Shown: positions 40,146-49,050 of the stretch, piece by piece
Numbering within the stretch: the first letter of the stretch is position 1
Layout: every line of letters begins with the position of its first letter
Source of the DNA: Desulfosporosinus acidiphilus SJ4
GTDB lineage: Bacteria > Bacillota > Desulfitobacteriia > Desulfitobacteriales > Desulfitobacteriaceae
NCBI RefSeq assembly: GCF_000255115.2
Contig: NC_018068.1
Coordinates: 496,001-560,000 of the forward strand
Direction of reading: 5' to 3'
DNA length: 64,000 nt
Made by a program: the position numbers and the translations under genes
Notes under the pieces: model-generated
What the model saw: only the letters and a program-made list of their open reading frames with translations
Told to the model about the DNA's origin: nothing
Databases searched by the model: none

Positions 40146-40249
40146 AATAAAAAATGGCAAGGCGTCGAATATTTCGGCGCCTGTTTCAGAATAAGGGTGA
40201 CAGGGGGGCAAGGCTCCCCTTCTTGTGCTATCGAAAAGAAACTGGGTTG

Positions 40250-40345
40250 CCGCTGGCCATGACAATAAGCGGATGAGCTTATTGCCATACTGCAACTCAT
40301 TATGTATACTCCTGCAGAGTGGATTGGCCAAGTGTCTCTGACGCC
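40250..40345. repeat. Full copy (R3) of a dispersed palindromic repeat
   Basis: 96 bases matching R2 (36185-36279) almost throughout, including CCGCTGGCC, ATAAGCGGA(T/C)GAGCTTAT, ACTGCAACT, ACTCCTGCAG and GTGGATTGGCC. It fills the argG-argH gap and ends 34 bases before the argH start, so it would be transcribed as part of the argH leader. Confidence 0.75.
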
Positions 40346-40379
40346 ACGTATTAATTTACTTCGGGAAGGAAGATGGACT

Positions 40380-41765
40380 GTGAAACTTTGGGGCGGACGC
40401 TTTGAAAAAACAACGGATGCGTTGGTGGAGGATTTTCATTCCTCAATTCGTTTTGACCAGCGCTTATATAAACAGGATATTTTAGGAAGCATAGCACATG
40501 CCAGAATGCTGGGTACTGTGGGAGTTATCAGCGAAGATGAAGCCTTGCAGCTGATCGAAGGCCTTCAGGGAATTCTTAAGGATATACAAGCCGGAAACGT
40601 GGAATTCGAGATTGGTGCCGAAGATATTCACATGAATGTGGAAAAGCTCTTGACTGAGAAAATCGGGTTTGTAGGCAAAAAGTTACATACCGGACGGAGC
40701 CGGAACGACCAAGTGGCCTTAGATTTAAGACTCTATTTAAGAGAAGAGATTGATCAGACAAAGACCTACCTTGGAAACTTGATTCAAACTCTGTTAAAGA
40801 TTGCTGACGAGCATCTGGAAACCTGGATGCCCGGGTATACGCATCTGCAAAAAGCCCAGCCTATTAGTTTAGCCCATCATCTGATGGCCTATAGTCAGAT
40901 GTTTTTGCGTGATCTTGGTCGGTTAAACGATACCAGAAAACGGCTGAATGTGTCGCCGCTGGGTTCAGGGGCCATGGCTGGGACTACGTTTCCTCTTGAT
41001 CGGGAGAAGGTGGCTCGAGAATTGGGATTTTCAGATGTAACCTTAAACAGTTTAGACGGCGTCAGTGACCGGGATTTTGCCTTGGAATTTTTAGCGGCTG
41101 CTTCCATCATCATGATGCATCTTAGTCGATTATGTGAAGAACTCGTACTTTGGTCAAGCGGGGAATTTCAATTTATTTCCATGGATGATGGCTACTCAAC
41201 CGGCTCAAGTATTATGCCGCAAAAGAAAAACCCCGATGTTGCCGAATTAGTCCGGGGAAAAACCGGGCGCGTATATGGGGATTTGATGGCTCTCCTGACG
41301 GTAATGAAGGGACTGCCCCTGGCGTACAATAAAGATATGCAAGAGGATAAGGAACAGGTTTTTGATGCTGTGGATACGCTGCAAAAGTGCCTGATTGTTG
41401 TAGAACCGATGCTCAGGACCATGCAAGTTAATAAAGGTGCCATGGCCTGGGGAGCCAAAGGCGGCTTTACCAATGCCACGGATTTGGCGGATTACTTAGC
41501 TAAGAAAGGTCTGCCTTTCCGGGAAGCGCACGAGCTGGTGGGACGGCTTGTTTTGCACTGTACAAAACAAGGAATAGGTTTAGAAGAGCTGCCCCTTAGT
41601 GAATACAAAGCTCTTTCCCCTGTCTTTGACCAGGATCTTTTTGCCGCCATTGGCATTGAACATTGTGTACGTGCTCGTAAGCTGATAGGAGGACCTTCTC
41701 CGGAAACCGTTGCGCAAGGAATCCGCTTAAGCCAGGAAGCCTTAAAAAACTTGCTGGAGGGATAG
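40380..41765 (+). CDS. argH: Argininosuccinate lyase
   Basis: Final step to arginine plus fumarate. 461 residues; starts [22 protein letters not shown] and has the superfamily signature [12 protein letters not shown] (near 279) with the catalytic Ser. GTG 40380 is chosen with GGGAAGGAAG upstream; the open frame continues 26 codons upstream into repeat R3, which is not coding. Order argF-argG-argH on one strand suggests co-expression. Confidence 0.96.
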   Translation: MKLWGGRFEKTTDALVEDFHSSIRFDQRLYKQDILGSIAHARMLGTVGVISEDEALQLIEGLQGILKDIQAGNVEFEIGAEDIHMNVEKLLTEKIGFVGKKLHTGRSRNDQVALDLRLYLREEIDQTKTYLGNLIQTLLKIADEHLETWMPGYTHLQKAQPISLAHHLMAYSQMFLRDLGRLNDTRKRLNVSPLGSGAMAGTTFPLDREKVARELGFSDVTLNSLDGVSDRDFALEFLAAASIIMMHLSRLCEELVLWSSGEFQFISMDDGYSTGSSIMPQKKNPDVAELVRGKTGRVYGDLMALLTVMKGLPLAYNKDMQEDKEQVFDAVDTLQKCLIVVEPMLRTMQVNKGAMAWGAKGGFTNATDLADYLAKKGLPFREAHELVGRLVLHCTKQGIGLEELPLSEYKALSPVFDQDLFAAIGIEHCVRARKLIGGPSPETVAQGIRLSQEALKNLLEG

Positions 41766-42266
41766 CCCCTCGAAACCAAATAAATATGGATGATTTAAAG
41801 AACTATAGAGTTGCTGTGGATAACTACCAATATATTGGATAATTATGTAAATGATTAGTTGAATAGCATTATTATACGGGTATAGGGTTTAATCATGTAC
41901 TTGAATCTTGCATTAGTTCTGGTTTTTGCCGTCTAATTACTTCGCTTGCTGACAAAAAACTGTGCATAGTGTGGATAACTCTGTGGATAATATCGAAATA
42001 GATGGATTATTATCGTGGATAAGTAGGAGGGGGCTGGGGACAAATCAGCTAAAATAGTGGATAAGTATCTTGAAATTTCGATATAAATTGACAAACATAA
42101 TCTATAAGCCTTGTTTTCTCTGAGATAAACAATTATTCCGGCGCGAAAGCAGGAAATGATAACACAAAGGTAGAAATTCTCACACATGAATTTTTTCAGA
42201 CTATTATATCTTAGATTTAAGAAACCCGGTCATAATTTTATGGGTGAGAGTGGCGAGGTAAAGTAA
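41766..42266. other. AT-rich argH-pncB intergenic region with a DnaA-box cluster
   Basis: 501 bases with no convincing gene. It holds three perfect DnaA boxes in the TGTGGATAA orientation (41815-41823, 41970-41978, 41982-41990) and further near matches: TGTGCATAG (41961-41969, 8 of 9), CGTGGATAA (42014-42022, 8 of 9), AGTGGATAA (42056-42064, 8 of 9) and ATTGGATAA (41834-41842, 7 of 9). All point the same way. DnaA titration or a DnaA-controlled promoter is inferred; there is no dnaA, dnaN or other origin gene here. Confidence 0.75.
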
Positions 42267-43727
42267 ATGGAAAATCTAACAATGCTTACAGATCTATACC
42301 AGTTAACCATGATGCAAGGGTATTATGTCAACGGCTGCCGCGATAAGGAAGCTGTATTTGATGTGTTTTTCCGTTCGCTGCCCTTTGAAGGAGGGTATGC
42401 GTTAGCCGCCGGACTTGAACAGGTTGTGGATTTCATCGAAAATCTAAAGTTCCGTGAAGAGGACATAGCCTATCTTAAGGGGCTTCATATTTTTCAGAAT
42501 GATTTTTTGGAAGAACTGCGTAATTTTAAATTTACCGGTGATGTTGATGCCGTTCAGGAAGGTACCCCTATTTTTCCCTATGAGCCCATCATAAGAGTTA
42601 AGGGACGTATTTTTGAAGCACAACTTTTAGAAACGGCCATTTTAAATTTAATTAATTTTGAAACTCTCATTGCCACAAAGGCTTCGAGAGTAGTGTCTGC
42701 TGCTGGCAAGGGACCCGTGATGGAATTTGGCCTGCGCAGAGCTCAGGGCCCGGATGCAGGAGTTTTAGGAGCACGCGCTGCCTTTATCGGAGGGTGCCAA
42801 TCAACATCGAACGTTTTAGCCGGAGAACGCTATGCCATCCCAGTATCGGGTACTCAGGCCCATAGCTGGATTCAATGTTTCTCTTCTGAATTAGAGGCAT
42901 TTCGCGCCTATGCTCGAACCTTTCCGGATAATTGTTTATTGTTGGTAGATACCTACAGTGCCCTTGATTCGGGTGTCCCTAATGCCATTAAAGTAGGATT
43001 GGAGCTCGAAGCCGAAGGTCATCATTTTCAAGGGATACGGATTGACAGCGGAGATTTGACGTATTTGTCTAAAGAAGCCCGCCGGATGCTAGATGAAGCA
43101 GGTTTAACCCAGGCAATTATTGTCGGCTCCAATGATTTAGATGAAGAAACTATTTTTTCCATCCGTGCCCAGGGAGCCGCTATTGATGCCTGGGGAGTGG
43201 GGACTCATCTGATAACCTCTAAGGACAGCCCTTCCTTAGGCGGTGTGTATAAACTAGCTGCCGAGGGAGAGAACGGGGTCTTTCATCCTCGACTGAAGGT
43301 ATCGGAAAATATCTCGAAGATCACAAATCCTGGAATTAAAAAGATTGTGCGTTTTTATGACCGGGCAGGGAAAGCGATGGCCGATGTGATTGCTTTAGAG
43401 GATGAGGTCTTCAGCGATCGCAAATCGCTGACGATTTTTGACCCGATACAGACTTGGAAACGAAAGACCCTGGCGAATTTTCGGACGAGAGAGCTTTTAC
43501 AGCCGATCTTCAGAAAGGGAAAAAGGGTTTACGATTTGCCTTCCTTGTTAGAAATACAGCAATATTCACGACAGGAATTAGATTCTTTTTGGGATGAGGT
43601 CAAACGCTTAGCGAACCCGCATAGATATATCGTTGATTTATCATCAAAGCTGTATGATTTAAAGCAACAATTGCTTTTGAAGATTCATAATGAAATAAAG
43701 TTAAATGAGAATCAGGAGGTAGAATAA
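42267..43727 (+). CDS. pncB: Nicotinate phosphoribosyltransferase
   Basis: Salvages nicotinate to nicotinate mononucleotide for NAD synthesis. 486 residues; begins with the family LTDLYQLTMMQGYY and has EFGLRRAQGPDAG (phosphoribosyl site), SGTQAHSW with the His that is phosphorylated in this family, and RIDSGDL. Immediately followed by nadE with no gap, so the two form a salvage operon. No NrtR or NadR box was recognised. Confidence 0.95.
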   Translation: MENLTMLTDLYQLTMMQGYYVNGCRDKEAVFDVFFRSLPFEGGYALAAGLEQVVDFIENLKFREEDIAYLKGLHIFQNDFLEELRNFKFTGDVDAVQEGTPIFPYEPIIRVKGRIFEAQLLETAILNLINFETLIATKASRVVSAAGKGPVMEFGLRRAQGPDAGVLGARAAFIGGCQSTSNVLAGERYAIPVSGTQAHSWIQCFSSELEAFRAYARTFPDNCLLLVDTYSALDSGVPNAIKVGLELEAEGHHFQGIRIDSGDLTYLSKEARRMLDEAGLTQAIIVGSNDLDEETIFSIRAQGAAIDAWGVGTHLITSKDSPSLGGVYKLAAEGENGVFHPRLKVSENISKITNPGIKKIVRFYDRAGKAMADVIALEDEVFSDRKSLTIFDPIQTWKRKTLANFRTRELLQPIFRKGKRVYDLPSLLEIQQYSRQELDSFWDEVKRLANPHRYIVDLSSKLYDLKQQLLLKIHNEIKLNENQEVE

Positions 43728-44507
43728 ATGTGGACTGAGAAGGAACTAGCCAGTCGGATTAATACAGCGGTAGAATGGCTGAGAAGCAACGTTGCCGAGG
43801 CTAATGCAAAAGGAGTAGTCGTTGGAATCTCAGGCGGTGTGGATTCAGCAGTGGTAACCGGTCTTTGTGTCCGTGCCTTTCCGGAGAACTGCATCGGAGT
43901 GATTATGCCCAGTCACTCGAACCCGGAAGACCGGGAAGATGCCCTCTGGATTGCCGAGGGTTTTGAGCTTAGACCTTTGGAAATTGACCTAAGTGAGGCG
44001 CATACTTTAATTTTTAACCAAGTTAAACAGGGGTTACCTATGTCATCACAAGGCAGTCAAATGGTCGGTGAAGCAATGAGTCAGGGCAATTTAAAGGCCC
44101 GTTTACGTATGTCAACACTCTATGCTGTAGCTAATGCCATGAATTATCTGGTGGTGGGGACAGACAACGCTCCGGAAAGCTATACCGGATATTTTACTAA
44201 GTACGGGGACGGAGGAGTTGACCTTTTGCCCATAAGCTCTCTGACTAAGACCGAGGTACGAGCTTGGGCATGGATGTTGGGATTACCGCAAAAAATAGCC
44301 ATGCGTGTTCCTACTGCCGGCCTCTGGCCCGGGCAGACGGATGAAGCGGAAATGGGTCTGACGTATGATTTGATCGATCGCTATTTACTTGGGGAAGAAG
44401 TTCCCGCAGAAGCTAAAGAACGGATCGAAAAGCTGCACCATCAAAGCGAACATAAACGAAATCTTCCTCCCAGCCTTGAACTTCCCAAACTTGAAAGGTT
44501 AGATTGA
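43728..44507 (+). CDS. nadE: NH3-dependent NAD synthetase
   Basis: Amidates nicotinate adenine dinucleotide to NAD. 259 residues without a glutaminase domain, hence the ammonia-dependent type. PP-loop GISGGVDSAVV near 30-40 and the GTDNAPESYTGYFTKYGDGG block near 144. AGGAGG in the end of pncB is its Shine-Dalgarno sequence. The intermediate enzyme nadD is not in the window. Confidence 0.95.
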   Translation: MWTEKELASRINTAVEWLRSNVAEANAKGVVVGISGGVDSAVVTGLCVRAFPENCIGVIMPSHSNPEDREDALWIAEGFELRPLEIDLSEAHTLIFNQVKQGLPMSSQGSQMVGEAMSQGNLKARLRMSTLYAVANAMNYLVVGTDNAPESYTGYFTKYGDGGVDLLPISSLTKTEVRAWAWMLGLPQKIAMRVPTAGLWPGQTDEAEMGLTYDLIDRYLLGEEVPAEAKERIEKLHHQSEHKRNLPPSLELPKLERLD

Positions 44508-44508
44508 C

Positions 44509-45069
44509 GTGCGGATTGGAGTTGACATCGACGGTGTTGTTTCTGATAGTTACCCTTATTGGATGCAGGAATTAAATCGATTTTTCGGCAAAGACATAAA
44601 GATTATTACGGATTATGATATTCACAAAGTGTTTGATGTTCCTAGATCCGATATGAACGATTTTTTTGTTGGTAATTCGGAACGATTGCTGTATATGCCA
44701 AACATTGTCCCGGGAGCAAAAGAAGGAATCGAAACTCTGGTCAAAGAAGGTCATGAGATTATTTATGTGACTGCTCGAACATCGGAAGAAAAAGATGTCA
44801 CGGTTCGCTGGCTGGCAAAGAGTGAGATTCCTCATGAGCACGTTCTATTTTCAGGATTTAATAGTAAAGTAAACCTAGTCAAGGAATGGGATATCGACGT
44901 TTTTATTGAAGACTATCATGTGAATGCAGAGGAAATTGCAGCAATCGGAGTTCCGGTTTTTCTGTTGACAACCAGTTATAATCAAAACTGTGAAGTGCTT
45001 CCCAAAGGAATCAAGCGATGCCGGAATTGGGAAGATATTGTGGAAGGAATCCGGCAATTAAACAGCTAG
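44509..45069 (+). CDS. HAD-family 5'(3')-deoxyribonucleotidase-like phosphatase
   Basis: 186 residues, resembling the NT5C/YqfW-type nucleotidases of the HAD superfamily. Motif I is DIDGVVSD (6-13) with nucleophile Asp, motif II is VTART (near 88), motif III Lys near SKVNLVKEWDIDVFIEDY, where the final Asp pair is motif IV. GTG start one base after nadE, so translationally coupled; probably dephosphorylates a nucleotide, perhaps in the pyridine salvage context (inference). Confidence 0.8.
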   Translation: MRIGVDIDGVVSDSYPYWMQELNRFFGKDIKIITDYDIHKVFDVPRSDMNDFFVGNSERLLYMPNIVPGAKEGIETLVKEGHEIIYVTARTSEEKDVTVRWLAKSEIPHEHVLFSGFNSKVNLVKEWDIDVFIEDYHVNAEEIAAIGVPVFLLTTSYNQNCEVLPKGIKRCRNWEDIVEGIRQLNS

Positions 45070-45183
45070 TTCTGATATAGAGCAACCTAATTAGAATCAG
45101 ATTATTAATCGAACTCCCTGCCTTTGCAAAGGCATTATAAATCAAGAAAGATTATCCGTTTTTTGGGGAGAGATAGGTAAATA

Positions 45184-45234
45184 AAAAGTAGAGCAGATAA
45201 CGATTGAATGCGCTTTCGTTTCTGCTCTACTTTT
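45184..45234. terminator. Bidirectional terminator between the pncB and murC transcripts
   Basis: AAAAGTAGAGCAGA (45184-45197) is perfectly complementary to 45221-45234. A-rich 5' and T-rich 3' flanks let it work on both strands, as expected between convergent units. A smaller perfect palindrome TGCCTTTGCAAAGGCA lies at 45119-45134. Confidence 0.85.
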
Positions 45235-45272
45235 ATATCCTTAGCAAAATTAACGTTTTTGTAAACCTTCGA

Positions 45273-45404
45273 TTAAATTCCGTAAGAAGAGTTAATAGGT
45301 ACGAAGACAGTGCCTTCGTCCTCTAGCATAAGTCGACTAAAGATGTCGCTGTCGCCAAAGGATGCAAGAAGGGTTAATTCGTGCGAAGATGTGTTTTTGA
45401 GCAC
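45273..45404 (-). CDS. Small reading frame, possibly the 3' part of a frameshifted gene
   Basis: 43 codons from a GTG on the minus strand, between murC and the terminator. The translation ends LMLEDEGTVFVPINSSYGI and looks protein-like. There is no good ribosome-binding site before the GTG. Upstream, a run of nine A (minus strand; 45413-45421) interrupts a longer frame: with one extra A the frame would reach about 60 codons to a GTG near 45451. It could be a small protein, a pseudogene or a slippage site. No family recognised. Confidence 0.3.
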   Translation of the reverse strand: MLKNTSSHELTLLASFGDSDIFSRLMLEDEGTVFVPINSSYGI

Positions 45405-45478
45405 CCACCAAGTTTTTTTTTATTAGGGGGTACTTTGAAATGATGACTTTGCACTTCTGTGACCTATTTGGTTCGAAT

Positions 45479-46831
45479 TTAACTGACGATATCTAAACCA
45501 ACTTTGTAGATATCTCCAGCCCCTAAGGTTAGAACGAGATCCTCCGGAGCCAGTGTTTGATTAAGATATACTTTAATATCGTCCAACGTTCCAATATAGC
45601 GTGCTTGAATTCCCTGTTCCTTAATTAACTCAGCCAGAGTAAGGGCGGAGATAGTTTCGTGTCCTTGCTCGCGTGCCGAAGCAAAAATATCGGCAATGAC
45701 GACTTCGTCAGCGCTCTGAAAGGCCAGTGAGAATTCCTGGAGGAGTTTTTCTGTGCGGCTAAAGGTATGGGGTTGAAAAACGGCACGGATTCGGCGATCC
45801 GGGAAGGACAAGCGGGCGCCTTCTAGAGTCGTGCGGATTTCCGTTGGATGATGAGCATAGTCATCAACGATAAGGGCTCCGTTGGTATTGCTGCCAAGAT
45901 GCTCAAAGCGGCGTTTTGTCCCATTAAATTGGCTTAGGCTGCTGAGAATTTCCTGAATGGGGATGCCAATTTCGTGGCAGACTGCAATTGTAGCCAAAGC
46001 ATTGAGAATATTATGCCGACCTGCCACATGAAGATCCAAATTTCCCACATATTGCCCTTTAAGCATGATTTTCATTGAACTTTGTTCATCGCGAAAGAGG
46101 ATTTCCGTTGCGCGAACATCAGCAGATTCTGAGAGACCAAAGGTTGTAATGGGTGCAGTACTGCGAATAGCCTGACAATTCGGGTCCTCAGCCCATATGT
46201 AAATGTGACCATGGTCAGGAACTTTCAGAGCAAGTTCAGCAAAAGCAGAAATGACGTCGTCAAGATCCTGAAAATAATCGGGGTGATCAAATTCTATATT
46301 CGTGATGACAAGATGCTCCGGGGAATAGTAAAGAAAGTGACGACGGTATTCACAGGATTCCGCCACAAAGTATTCACCCGTTCCGGAATGAGCATTCCCG
46401 CCAATGCTGGGAACATCGCTGCCGACAACAATTGTCGGATCAAAACCGGCGTTGAGCATGACAAGTCCCATCATAGCAGTGGTTGTGGTCTTGCCGTGAG
46501 TTCCTGAGATGGAGATCCCTCGTTTTTTAGAAAGCAACCGCCCAAGATATTGAGGGTAGCTTAAGACTGGTATATTTAATTCCAACGCACGGGCAATCTC
46601 CGGATGTTGGTTTGTATAAGCGGCTGAAGCAACAACTAAGTCAGCTTTTTCTACATTACTGGGTGAAAAACTCAGAACAGGAATCTTAGCACGCTTCAGA
46701 ACACTATCTGTGAAAAAACTCTCTTCTACATCTGAGCCTGAGATGGTAGCACCTTCGATTTGAGCGCTAATTTGAGCCAAAGCACTCATACCTGTGCCCT
46801 TTATGCCAACAAAATGAATATGCAATCCCAA
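45479..46831 (-). CDS. murC: UDP-N-acetylmuramate--L-alanine ligase
   Basis: First amino-acid-adding enzyme of peptidoglycan synthesis. 450 residues; N-terminal HFVGIKGTGMSALAQ nucleotide-sugar domain, ATP loop [13 protein letters not shown] near 109, central DYAHHPTEI near 326 and C-terminal domain. Start is TTG 46831 with GAAGGGA upstream. It stands alone outside the usual dcw cluster. The related ligase Mpl is less likely because the length and C-terminal FQPHTFSRTEKLL are MurC-like. Confidence 0.93.
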   Translation of the reverse strand: MGLHIHFVGIKGTGMSALAQISAQIEGATISGSDVEESFFTDSVLKRAKIPVLSFSPSNVEKADLVVASAAYTNQHPEIARALELNIPVLSYPQYLGRLLSKKRGISISGTHGKTTTTAMMGLVMLNAGFDPTIVVGSDVPSIGGNAHSGTGEYFVAESCEYRRHFLYYSPEHLVITNIEFDHPDYFQDLDDVISAFAELALKVPDHGHIYIWAEDPNCQAIRSTAPITTFGLSESADVRATEILFRDEQSSMKIMLKGQYVGNLDLHVAGRHNILNALATIAVCHEIGIPIQEILSSLSQFNGTKRRFEHLGSNTNGALIVDDYAHHPTEIRTTLEGARLSFPDRRIRAVFQPHTFSRTEKLLQEFSLAFQSADEVVIADIFASAREQGHETISALTLAELIKEQGIQARYIGTLDDIKVYLNQTLAPEDLVLTLGAGDIYKVGLDIVS

Positions 46832-46873
46832 AACATATCGTCCCTTCTATGTATAACTCTATCTCTATCTCTC

Positions 46874-46879
46874 ATTATA
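46874..46879 (-). promoter_or_regulatory. Possible -10 element for murC
   Basis: TATAAT on the minus strand about 43 bases upstream of the murC start, within a 95-base gap. No matching -35 at 17 bases was found, so confidence is low. Confidence 0.35.
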
Positions 46880-46926
46880 CCCAAACTTATACAAAAAGGT
46901 ATCATAAATATTCAAGGAAAATATTT

Positions 46927-47583
46927 CTAGCTTCTTTTAGGCGGAGGCTTTCGTTCATACCCTGAAACCATAGCCTGGAGATGGCTGAGATTCTCTGTAA
47001 TGCTAAGATATATGTGCAGTGAGATCGTCGCCAAGAAGTAAATGGTGATGGAAAATTTTATCCACCTTAGCCGTTGAAAACCACCGACTAATCTCCATAC
47101 CCAAATGAGATGCTCTCCATGCCAATAGGAAGATAAGCCGAGAAGGCTGGCAATCAGGAAAAGAGGGAGCCAGGAAAAGTAAATAAGACTTTGCCCGCTG
47201 TTATATTTGCGACTGAGAGGAGGAGCGGGACGCAGGAATAGGTAGTATGCTACAAGTTTAGGGAATACCTTGAAATCACGTAGTTTAGGAATGAGAGATT
47301 GGTCCTGCCGGAGAATTGCATCTGTACAACGCAGAGCCACAAATCCGAGGGCAAACCAACTTGATATTACATGAATTTCAAACATATCGCCATAGGAAAC
47401 CGCAAGAAACTTGGCTGGTTTATGTAATTCTAAACCACTTAACAGGATTCCGGTCAGACTGACGGCAAATCCCCAATGAAAAATCCTTACCAATAAAGGC
47501 TGAAAAAGAATAATTTCTCCCTTGACCTTTCCCTTTTGCAGTTCTTTGAAAAAAGTTTTCCTCAATTTATTCTTATGTTTCAT
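46927..47583 (-). CDS. hyaC: Hydrogenase cytochrome b subunit
   Basis: Di-haem membrane cytochrome b that passes electrons from the periplasmic [NiFe] dimer to the quinone pool. 218 residues, four hydrophobic helices. Candidate haem-ligating histidines are in RIFHWGF, FEIHVISSW, YWHGEH and SLHIYLS. Third gene of the operon, 58 bases after the large subunit. Strongly basic N- and C-termini suggest both face the cytoplasm. Confidence 0.88.
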   Translation of the reverse strand: MKHKNKLRKTFFKELQKGKVKGEIILFQPLLVRIFHWGFAVSLTGILLSGLELHKPAKFLAVSYGDMFEIHVISSWFALGFVALRCTDAILRQDQSLIPKLRDFKVFPKLVAYYLFLRPAPPLSRKYNSGQSLIYFSWLPLFLIASLLGLSSYWHGEHLIWVWRLVGGFQRLRWIKFSITIYFLATISLHIYLSITENLSHLQAMVSGYERKPPPKRS

Positions 47584-47641
47584 GTTTTTTTACCATGCCC
47601 CTGATCGTTGCCGTCCATTTCGTCGCTGCGCTAAAAAGTCC

Positions 47642-49033
47642 TTATTTAATTCCTAAAGTCCGAGTATGTTCGCCGTCAATTAAATGAACACTGCAGGAAA
47701 AACAGGGATCAAAAGAACGGATGACTCTGCCGGCCTCCTTAAGGTCCTCTGATTGGACCTTCAATCCCAGCAAGGATGATTCTCCTACGCTGCGAGTTCC
47801 TGACTCGTCTCTGGCACCAAAATTAAAGGCCGAGGGAGTAATGATCTGGTAGTGCTCTACCCGACCGTTTTTAACCTGAAGCCAATGGCCTAAAAAGCCA
47901 CGCATAGCTTCGTGGAGACCTACACTGCTTCCTGAGTTTTGTTTGATTTTGCAGTTGAGGGTTTCTGCCCCCGGTTCGAGGCGATTCAGCCACACCAGCG
48001 TTGCCAGAGCGATCTTCTTGATTTCGAGGGACCGTGCCCATATTCTTGCCAGAGCTCCATGCCCTATGACCTTTTCTTTATTGATAATCGCTCGCGCTAA
48101 AGGGCCGACTTCGACCGGCTGACCACGATAACGGGGAGACTTCACCCATGTGTATCCTTTGTTCTGGCTATGATCGGGAATTGTATCTTCTACTGAAGGG
48201 TGAAGTGGTCCATGAGGCTTATACCAGGCGTGGGTTACATCTTCGGTAATATATTTCTCATAAAAGCTTTGCCTTTCATCCAGAATAAGGACTCCTTGGG
48301 GAAACAGCGTACCCCCCTCGGGATTTGGAAATCCCCCCACAGAGATATAATTTCCATTTCCTGCGCCGATATCTACATAGTCCGGGTACCGCTTTATAAT
48401 TAAGTCGACATCCGGGAGGAGTGTATCGTCCAGAAAGCTTAAGATTTCTATAATATACCCTCGATAGCGGTTGACCTTGTCGGCGTCAACTTCCATACTG
48501 GCCCCTCCCGGTACAATTCCGTGACCATGGGGAGCCTTTCCGCCAAATACTGCAAAGGCGGCGTGAGCGGCCCGAGAAATTTCCAAGGCTTTAAAATAAT
48601 GCTCGCTGAGAAGGGTATTTTCTTGTTTGGAAAGACGCAGGTCGGATTCCGAATGGGGAATAAACGGAGCAAGATCCGGACCGCGAAAATAATCCGGCAA
48701 TGCATATAAATATAGGTGACGAATATGATTCTGAATCATATCACTGGCAAAGATTAGATTGCGGATTAAAATACCATTAGGAGGAACCTCCATTCCCAAG
48801 GCTTTCTCCACGGCCAAGGCAGCTGTAATGGCATGAGCGGAAGAACAGATACCACAAATGCGTTGAGTGTAATAAGGCATATCCATGGGGGAGCGGCCAA
48901 TCAGAATTTGTTCAAATCCTCTGTAGAGGGTATCGGAAATAAAGGCATCTTTGATTTCTCCATTGTCTAACCATGCCTCTAACAACATCGGATTGTGAAT
49001 GCGAGTTACAGGGAAAATGACCTTTTTATTCAG
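47642..49033 (-). CDS. hyaB: [NiFe] hydrogenase large subunit (probable CTG start)
   Basis: Catalytic subunit with the Ni-Fe site: RICGICSSAHA near the N-terminus and DPCFSCSVH near the C-terminus supply the four Cys ligands. The 15-residue tail after the final His is the peptide removed by a maturation protease. ATG 48988 would drop the conserved TRIHNP segment; the frame is open to a TGA, and the only plausible start is CTG 49033, which has AAGGAG at 9-base spacing. This gives 463 residues. Maturation genes are not in the window. Confidence 0.9.
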   Translation of the reverse strand: MNKKVIFPVTRIHNPMLLEAWLDNGEIKDAFISDTLYRGFEQILIGRSPMDMPYYTQRICGICSSAHAITAALAVEKALGMEVPPNGILIRNLIFASDMIQNHIRHLYLYALPDYFRGPDLAPFIPHSESDLRLSKQENTLLSEHYFKALEISRAAHAAFAVFGGKAPHGHGIVPGGASMEVDADKVNRYRGYIIEILSFLDDTLLPDVDLIIKRYPDYVDIGAGNGNYISVGGFPNPEGGTLFPQGVLILDERQSFYEKYITEDVTHAWYKPHGPLHPSVEDTIPDHSQNKGYTWVKSPRYRGQPVEVGPLARAIINKEKVIGHGALARIWARSLEIKKIALATLVWLNRLEPGAETLNCKIKQNSGSSVGLHEAMRGFLGHWLQVKNGRVEHYQIITPSAFNFGARDESGTRSVGESSLLGLKVQSEDLKEAGRVIRSFDPCFSCSVHLIDGEHTRTLGIK

Positions 49034-49050
49034 TACCGGTCACTCCTTAA

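Noticed and set aside
40128-40331. 67-codon minus-strand frame between argG and argH
   Set aside because: Translation of repeat R3; the same peptide pattern appears from R2, so it is a repeat artefact.
41815-42064. Chromosomal replication origin
   Set aside because: DnaA boxes are present but no dnaA, dnaN, gyr, rpmH or other usual neighbours; kept as an off-origin cluster.
41933-42187. 84-codon minus-strand frame with repeated YLSTI motifs
   Set aside because: The repeated residues come from the DnaA boxes; no ribosome-binding site and no family.
48986-48988. ATG 48988 as start of the hydrogenase large subunit
   Set aside because: It would remove the conserved TRIHNP segment and has no Shine-Dalgarno sequence at proper spacing; CTG 49033 does.
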